Source: an uncultured Helicobacteraceae bacterium (GTDB lineage: Bacteria > Campylobacterota > Campylobacteria > Campylobacterales > Helicobacteraceae). From it: a stretch of DNA of 10,785 nt. The stretch lies in assembly GCA_910578285.1 (NCBI GenBank), contig CAJTQL010000021.1:1-10785 (forward strand), in the 5' to 3' direction. Both the position numbers and the translations under genes were made by a program. Below are positions 7,656-10,785 of the stretch, piece by piece; positions within the stretch are counted from its first letter, which is position 1, and each line of letters starts with the position of its first letter. The notes beneath the pieces were generated by a model. The model saw only the letters and a program-made list of their open reading frames with translations, did no database searches and was not told where the DNA came from.

Positions 7656-7737
7656 GGAGGCGTGGTTTTAACCGCACATCATGGAAGTTATAAGCAGAAT
7701 CGCGTGCCAACCAAAGTGCGACTAAAGTCGCAACTCC
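7656..7737. repeat. GGAGGTGCG-family inverted-end repeat, copy C5
   Basis: This is the longest copy (82 bases), starting GGAGGCGTGG and ending GCAACTCC. Its left arm ends in the same TTTAACCGCAC as C3. Its right arm GTGCGAC-TAAA-GTCGCAA (7716-7733) has lost the outermost pair. The centre is unlike the other copies. Confidence 0.65.
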
Positions 7738-7760
7738 AAAGTTTGCCATTGCGAGATAAT

Positions 7761-7794
7761 CCCCCTCCCTTTGCGGAGGGGGTTGGGGGTGGGT
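7761..7794. repeat. C-run/G-run repeat, second copy
   Basis: An eight-pair hairpin CCCCCTCC-CTTTGC-GGAGGGGG (7761-7782) is followed by a TTGGGGGTGGG tail. The tail then reads GTCGTCAATTGTCATGTTGA, entering the GTT-type repeat at 7803. Confidence 0.65.
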
Positions 7795-7800
7795 CGTCAA

Positions 7801-7886
7801 TTGTCATGTTGAGCGTAGCGAAACAATCCCTTTGGATTCCGATGTCTCGAGATTCTTCACTCGCTTATGCGAGTTCAGAATGACAA
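7801..7886. repeat. Composite hairpin repeat, second copy of the 86-base duplication
   Basis: It has the same order and orientation as 2133-2219: a GTT-type module (here degenerate, ending AACAATC), the linker CTTTGGATTCCGATG, then a reversed TCT-type module. In the latter, ATTCT (7852-7856) pairs with AGAAT (7877-7881), with ACTCGC-TTAT-GCGAGT inside. The match to the first copy is close but not exact. Confidence 0.75.
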
Positions 7887-7913
7887 CATGGGCAACAGAA
7901 TGGACAGCTTGAC

Positions 7914-7984
7914 GTCATTGCAAGGCTTTAGCCGAAGCAATCGACCGTGTTGATTACCACGAGGCTAAAGCCTCTCGCAATGAC
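7914..7984. repeat. Facing pair of TGC-type hairpin repeats
   Basis: The left module has ATTGC (7917-7921) pairing with GCAAT (7937-7941) and the inner stem GGC-TTTA-GCC. The right, reversed module has ATTAC (7953-7957) opposite GCAAT (7977-7981) and the inner stem AGGC-TAAA-GCCT. The two are inverted relative to each other, so they could fold separately or as one long stem. They end 34 bases past the stop of the orphan gene. Confidence 0.7.
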
Positions 7985-8017
7985 AGATGGCTTTTTGCAG
8001 AATCAATTTTATTACCG

Positions 8018-8551
8018 CTATTCTGATTTGATATTCATCGTGTCTGACACTATGGCAGCAGTTCCTTTATCATCGTGCCCATTTGCAACCGCATCTACAT
8101 CTGGTTTTATTGGATTAATTTTAACAAAATCATTAACAGCAAACCCCTTATAATAAGCAACAAATTCCAAGAAATCAGCCACAATCTTGTCTTTGCAGCT
8201 CTCAAAATCTGCATAGCCTTTTCGGAATTTTCTATCTGCTACTTCTACCCCAAAGCATTCATCTCTCTTCATCTTATCAAATGCATCACATTCTACTTTA
8301 GGATAGCCAAACTCGAGGTAAAACATATTTGTTTCATAAAAATAATAGAACCGTATGTAGATACCCTGCTTAGATGTTGGCTTTTCACCATTGACATAGT
8401 TTTCTCCAAGCACGTCTTTCCGCACAAAAACTATATCTTGTTGTCCTGCGTTGTTTATGTAGTCAAAATTTACCTTGCACACAAGCCCTGATATTTCTAG
8501 TATTTTATTGAGTCGCTTGTTTAATTCTGCGACCTTACTTTCTTCTATCAT
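8018..8551 (-). CDS. Orphan protein of unknown function, main reading frame (N-terminus frameshifted)
   Basis: The frame gives 177 residues with no recognised domain, signal peptide or membrane segment. It is rich in Lys, Asp, Glu, Phe and Tyr, with the central strand-like stretch GIYIRFYYFYETNMFYLEFG. That stretch faintly recalls the McrB N-terminal (DUF3578) fold, but I would not assign it. The ATG at 8549-8551 has no ribosome binding site. The frame stays open upstream and reads KELENFCKQAIKNTNSA before this ATG. A well-formed start with AAGGA lies at 8640 in another frame (8602-8640), so the intact gene probably spanned 8018-8640 (about 201 residues). The gene is visibly richer in A and T than dnaE and sits between repeat clusters, which suggests acquired DNA. 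Confidence 0.6.
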   Translation of the reverse strand: MIEESKVAELNKRLNKILEISGLVCKVNFDYINNAGQQDIVFVRKDVLGENYVNGEKPTSKQGIYIRFYYFYETNMFYLEFGYPKVECDAFDKMKRDECFGVEVADRKFRKGYADFESCKDKIVADFLEFVAYYKGFAVNDFVKINPIKPDVDAVANGHDDKGTAAIVSDTMNIKSE

Positions 8552-8601
8552 TGCACTATTTGTATTTTTAATAGCTTGCTTACAAAAATTTTCAAGCTCT
8601 T

Positions 8602-8640
8602 TTAAAAAACTTCCTTGTCAATATGAATGTCTTTATTCAT
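8602..8640 (-). pseudogene. Frameshifted N-terminus of the orphan gene at 8018-8551
   Basis: AAGGA (8647-8651 on the - strand) lies six bases before an ATG that encodes MNKDIHIDKEVF and then stops at TAA within a T6A4 run. One extra T in the run (+ strand A6 at 8604-8609) would read VFLKELENFCKQ and join the downstream frame without interruption. This may be a real mutation, a phase-variable slippage site or a sequencing error in a homopolymer. Confidence 0.55.
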
Positions 8641-8743
8641 AATAATTCCTTGTATTGTTTTTGATTTTGCTCTCTTCTTGAATAAGAGAGATTGCATTGA
8701 ATGCCCCGCAAATTTGCAAGGCAACCAAAGTGTGCTTGACTCC

Positions 8744-8802
8744 TGTCTCTCTGCCGCCCCCGAAGGGGCGCGCCATAGGCGCAAATGCCCCTGCGAGAGA
8801 CA
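8744..8802. other. Multi-branched palindromic structure upstream of the orphan gene
   Basis: TGTCTCT (8744-8750) pairs with AGAGACA (8796-8802). Between them lie CGCCCC-CGAA-GGGGCG (8755-8770) and CGCC-ATA-GGCG (8771-8781) back to back. The result would be a three-way junction with one tetraloop. No poly-T tract follows on either strand. The rest of 8641-8884 holds another hairpin, CTCTCTT/AAGAGAG at 8670-8690, the TCT-type repeat at 8828-8857, and no gene. Confidence 0.45.
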
Positions 8803-8827
8803 TGTAAATCTGCCTCGCACAAATCGA

Positions 8828-8857
8828 GATTCTTCAGCCTAAAGGCTTCAGAATGAC
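8828..8857 (-). repeat. TCT-type hairpin repeat, reversed
   Basis: ATTCT (8829-8833) pairs with AGAAT (8850-8854), and AGCC-TAAA-GGCT (8836-8847) forms the inner stem. It lies 27 bases beyond the stop of the right adhesin gene, where a terminator would be expected, but it lacks a good T tract. Confidence 0.7.
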
Positions 8858-8884
8858 AATCCATGCAAGCGCAAAGAGGTTAGC

Positions 8885-10785
8885 TTACGCCAAAATACTC
8901 GTAATGTCCGTAACACCTGTAACACCAGCGAGCTTGATGACGAGGTCGGCTGTGCTTGCGCCGCTTCCTCCACCGCCAAGAATCACATATGTATCGCTAC
9001 CATGTTCAAATCCCACAACCTGATTATCAGCAACATTTTCTGTCGCGACATAGAGCTTTTGGTTGAGCGTAATCGCGTCAGTACCTGTTGCTGCGCCGCT
9101 CGCAGGATTGATGGTAAAGTTAATGATTCCTGAAGTCGTGCTTGCATTCAATGTGCTGCCAGCTGTATCAACAAAAATCGAGCTTCCAGAGACGGTAATC
9201 GCCCCTCCTCCGCTACTAAAGTTCAACGATGTGCCATCAACACTTTTGAGCAAGAGCTTGTCATTGCTTGTGTCAAAGTTTGTGATGGTGTCAAGCGCGC
9301 TTGTGTTGGCATTCACCACTGTAACAACACCTGCGCTGCCTGCTCCACTTGGTGCGCTGCCACCAACAACATTAAAGGTGACATAGCTATCAGAAGCAAG
9401 CTGCCCATCTTTTTCACCTTGTTTTGTTGTGCTGCCTGTAACACTATCTGTGCGCACAGCGAGTGTGCCTGTTCCTCCGAGCGTTGGAGCGGTGGTGATT
9501 CCACTAAGCTTCAATCCATCTTCAGCACCGGGCTTTTGCTCCATAAGAATGAGTGAGCTGCCGCTAATATCAAAGAGGACTTTGGCAGGGTCGATACCAA
9601 AAGTACCAACTGTAGCAACATTGCCCCCTGCAGTGTAGTTTTGCGCCCATTGTCCAAGCACCACAGCACCATCAACACCGCTGCTTGTTGAGTCTCCAAA
9701 CGCAAATGCTTCGGCGACTTGCTCACCTGTGAGGTCTTTGGTTGCAACAATAGTCTTGTTGAGATAGGTATAGCTTTGCCCTGCAAGCAATCCCGTGCCA
9801 AAGTCAATTGTGAGTTGCCCTTGGGTGGCAGGGGTGGCGTCTTTGTATCCGACTGTGGTGGTGCCATAAGTTATCGAATCACCCGATTTGAAGCCACTAA
9901 TGGAAAGCTGTCCACTCGCTGAAGCAAATGTCCAAGTAGACGGCATCGTAAAGCCAGAAGGTGGTGTTAATGTAAATCCGCTCGTAACAGAGCTACCCTT
10001 GAGCAATTTTGCAAGATCGCTGACAGTTACAGCTGTAGAGCCAGCAGAAGTGAATGCCTTTGAAAGAGTGAACTTCTGCTCTGTGCCATTGATTTTGAAC
10101 GTGAGGTCTGTAGTGGCTGTTCCAGCACTAGACCCAGTAAAAGAGATTTTCAAATCACCAGAGCCAAACGACAATTTTCCACCCGCTACCACTGCTGCTG
10201 CCGCTTCCCCTGCAGTGTAGTCTTGCGCTTTGTTGGTTTCTGCGCCATAGCCATCGGTTCTGCCATTCCCAGAGAAGGTGAAGTTCAAGTCGCTCACATC
10301 TGCTTTGTTTGCGTTTGTAAAGATAAGCGATTTGCCATCTGTTCCAACGGTTACTGTTGCATTACCAGACGCATCAAGCCAACCATTGGTTGTGGTGAGT
10401 CCATCGAGCTTGCCTTCGATTTTGACATATTTGGAAACTGCACTACCAGCAGTGAGAATACTACCAACAGCAGTACCGACTGTAGCATTAGGACCACTTG
10501 CAAGATAGGCGCGTAAGAGTTCAGCAATCGCTTCTGCTGTGTAGATTGTAGCATTTGCTAAGACGCCACTTCCTCCGTTTGTAAATCCAGAGACGTTGGT
10601 GATTGTCAAGCCATCGATGGTGAAGCTTTGTCCTTGTCCAAGTCGCAATGAGCCCAAATCAACAGTGTATTGTTCATTTGCTCCAGCTGCTCCTCCACCC
10701 GCACTAAACTCAACCACGTCATGATTAGCCCCAGTTGTGAGGGTGATATTATCAGCCCCTTTACTTGCAGTAATCACAATGCCTT
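8885..10785 (-). CDS. Large secreted RTX/S-layer-like adhesin, C-terminal part (5' end outside window)
   Basis: The frame is open from the right edge to TAA at 8885-8887, with 632 full codons visible before the stop. It is a paralogue of the left-end gene: both carry GADNITLTTGANHDVVEFS, DLNFTFSGN, DFGTGLLAGQSYT, TIVATKDLTG, TITNFD, GIINF, KLYVAT, GFEHG and a C-terminal LVIKLAGVTGVTDITSILA-like end. The visible part has no cysteine, is rich in Gly, Ser and Thr, and has a beta-rich pattern. The conserved C-terminus with DTITNFD and FEHGSDTYVILG fits the uncleaved signal region of type I secreted RTX-type proteins. The middle regions, such as the TTDLTFKINGTEQKFTLSK stretch, differ strongly from the paralogue. 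A surface adhesin or S-layer role is inferred; no secretion genes are in the window. Confidence 0.8.
   Translation of the reverse strand, partial: GIVITASKGADNITLTTGANHDVVEFSAGGGAAGANEQYTVDLGSLRLGQGQSFTIDGLTITNVSGFTNGGSGVLANATIYTAEAIAELLRAYLASGPNATVGTAVGSILTAGSAVSKYVKIEGKLDGLTTTNGWLDASGNATVTVGTDGKSLIFTNANKADVSDLNFTFSGNGRTDGYGAETNKAQDYTAGEAAAAVVAGGKLSFGSGDLKISFTGSSAGTATTDLTFKINGTEQKFTLSKAFTSAGSTAVTVSDLAKLLKGSSVTSGFTLTPPSGFTMPSTWTFASASGQLSISGFKSGDSITYGTTTVGYKDATPATQGQLTIDFGTGLLAGQSYTYLNKTIVATKDLTGEQVAEAFAFGDSTSSGVDGAVVLGQWAQNYTAGGNVATVGTFGIDPAKVLFDISGSSLILMEQKPGAEDGLKLSGITTAPTLGGTGTLAVRTDSVTGSTTKQGEKDGQLASDSYVTFNVVGGSAPSGAGSAGVVTVVNANTSALDTITNFDTSNDKLLLKSVDGTSLNFSSGGGAITVSGSSIFVDTAGSTLNASTTSGIINFTINPASGAATGTDAITLNQKLYVATENVADNQVVGFEHGSDTYVILGGGGSGASTADLVIKLAGVTGVTDITSILA

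Larger units (their letters stand above)
6606..8017. other. Repeat-mosaic spacer of 1.4 kb without a convincing gene
   Basis: This stretch is built largely of short palindromic repeats, listed separately where well formed. Smaller or degenerate pieces not listed include TGC-type hairpins at 6629-6646 and 7033-7063, and the fragment CCATTGCGAG at 7745-7754. The part at 6774-6949 carries no listed repeat apart from a G-run piece near 6894-6914. It has short overlapping open frames on both strands, none with a ribosome binding site, and may be a remnant of another dispersed element. No transposase, tRNA or rRNA was recognised. Confidence 0.75.

Noticed and set aside
7482..7883. Gene of about 133 codons on the + strand
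   Set aside because: The whole frame is made of the repeat modules listed above (GGAGG units, TCT, TGC, GTT and C/G-run types), so it is a chance open frame.
6606..8017. CRISPR array
   Set aside because: Repeats are of several kinds, in both orientations, with irregular spacing and no uniform spacers, and no cas genes are nearby.
8600..8609. Programmed -1 ribosomal frameshift site
   Set aside because: The T6A4 run could allow slippage, but the codons in frame do not form the classic X-XXY-YYZ heptamer, and I see no convincing downstream stem or upstream pairing. A homopolymer indel is simpler.
8670..8690. Intrinsic terminator CTCTCTT/AAGAGAG
   Set aside because: The seven-pair stem is clear but neither strand has a following T tract, and it sits just upstream of the orphan gene's ribosome binding site.
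1..10785. Insertion sequence or prophage
   Set aside because: No transposase, integrase, phage structural gene or target-site duplication is recognisable in the window.

Overview
The window looks like part of a Campylobacterota chromosome, most likely Helicobacteraceae (Helicobacter or Wolinella-like). The evidence is a SodB that reads like the Helicobacter iron SOD, a DnaE with an intact PHP domain, and sigma-70 promoters with a TATAAT-type -10 box but no clear -35 box. Genus and species are inferences from protein recall, not from a search.

Layout. Both ends of the window lie inside paralogous genes for large, cysteine-free, beta-strand-rich secreted proteins of the type I secretion (RTX-adhesin or S-layer-like) kind. 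The left one runs on the + strand and ends at 1901. The right one runs on the - strand from the window edge to 8885. They point at each other, and their 5' parts lie outside the window. Between them are dnaE (2266-5847, -) and sodB (5970-6605, +), divergent around a compact 122-base promoter region. Then comes about 1.4 kb without a convincing gene (6606-8017), packed with short repeats, and an A/T-rich orphan gene of unknown function (8018-8640, -) that is broken by a frameshift at a T6 tract near its start.

The non-coding DNA is the most unusual part. The spacers after the left adhesin gene, after sodB and before the right adhesin gene are mosaics of a few modular palindromic repeats. One superfamily has the form GTCAT-NNN-GA...GAA-N'N'N'-ATC. 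Its three variable bases occur as matched pairs (TCT/AGA, TGC/GCA, GTT/AAC), so the basal stem is kept while the sequence changes. There are fourteen perfect-stem copies plus degenerate ones. A second family consists of 60-82 base units with GGAGGTGCG / CGCACCTCC inverted ends and a hairpin in each end, again with compensatory changes. A third contains C-run/G-run elements. The modules are joined in different combinations. No transposase is visible.

How the parts relate. DnaE and SodB are core housekeeping genes with no functional link to the adhesin genes. Because the two adhesin paralogues are inverted around them, recombination between the paralogues could in principle flip the dnaE-sodB block and swap the adhesins' C-terminal halves. 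This is inference: the only long exact match seen is 25 bases at the extreme window edges, where it may continue outside.
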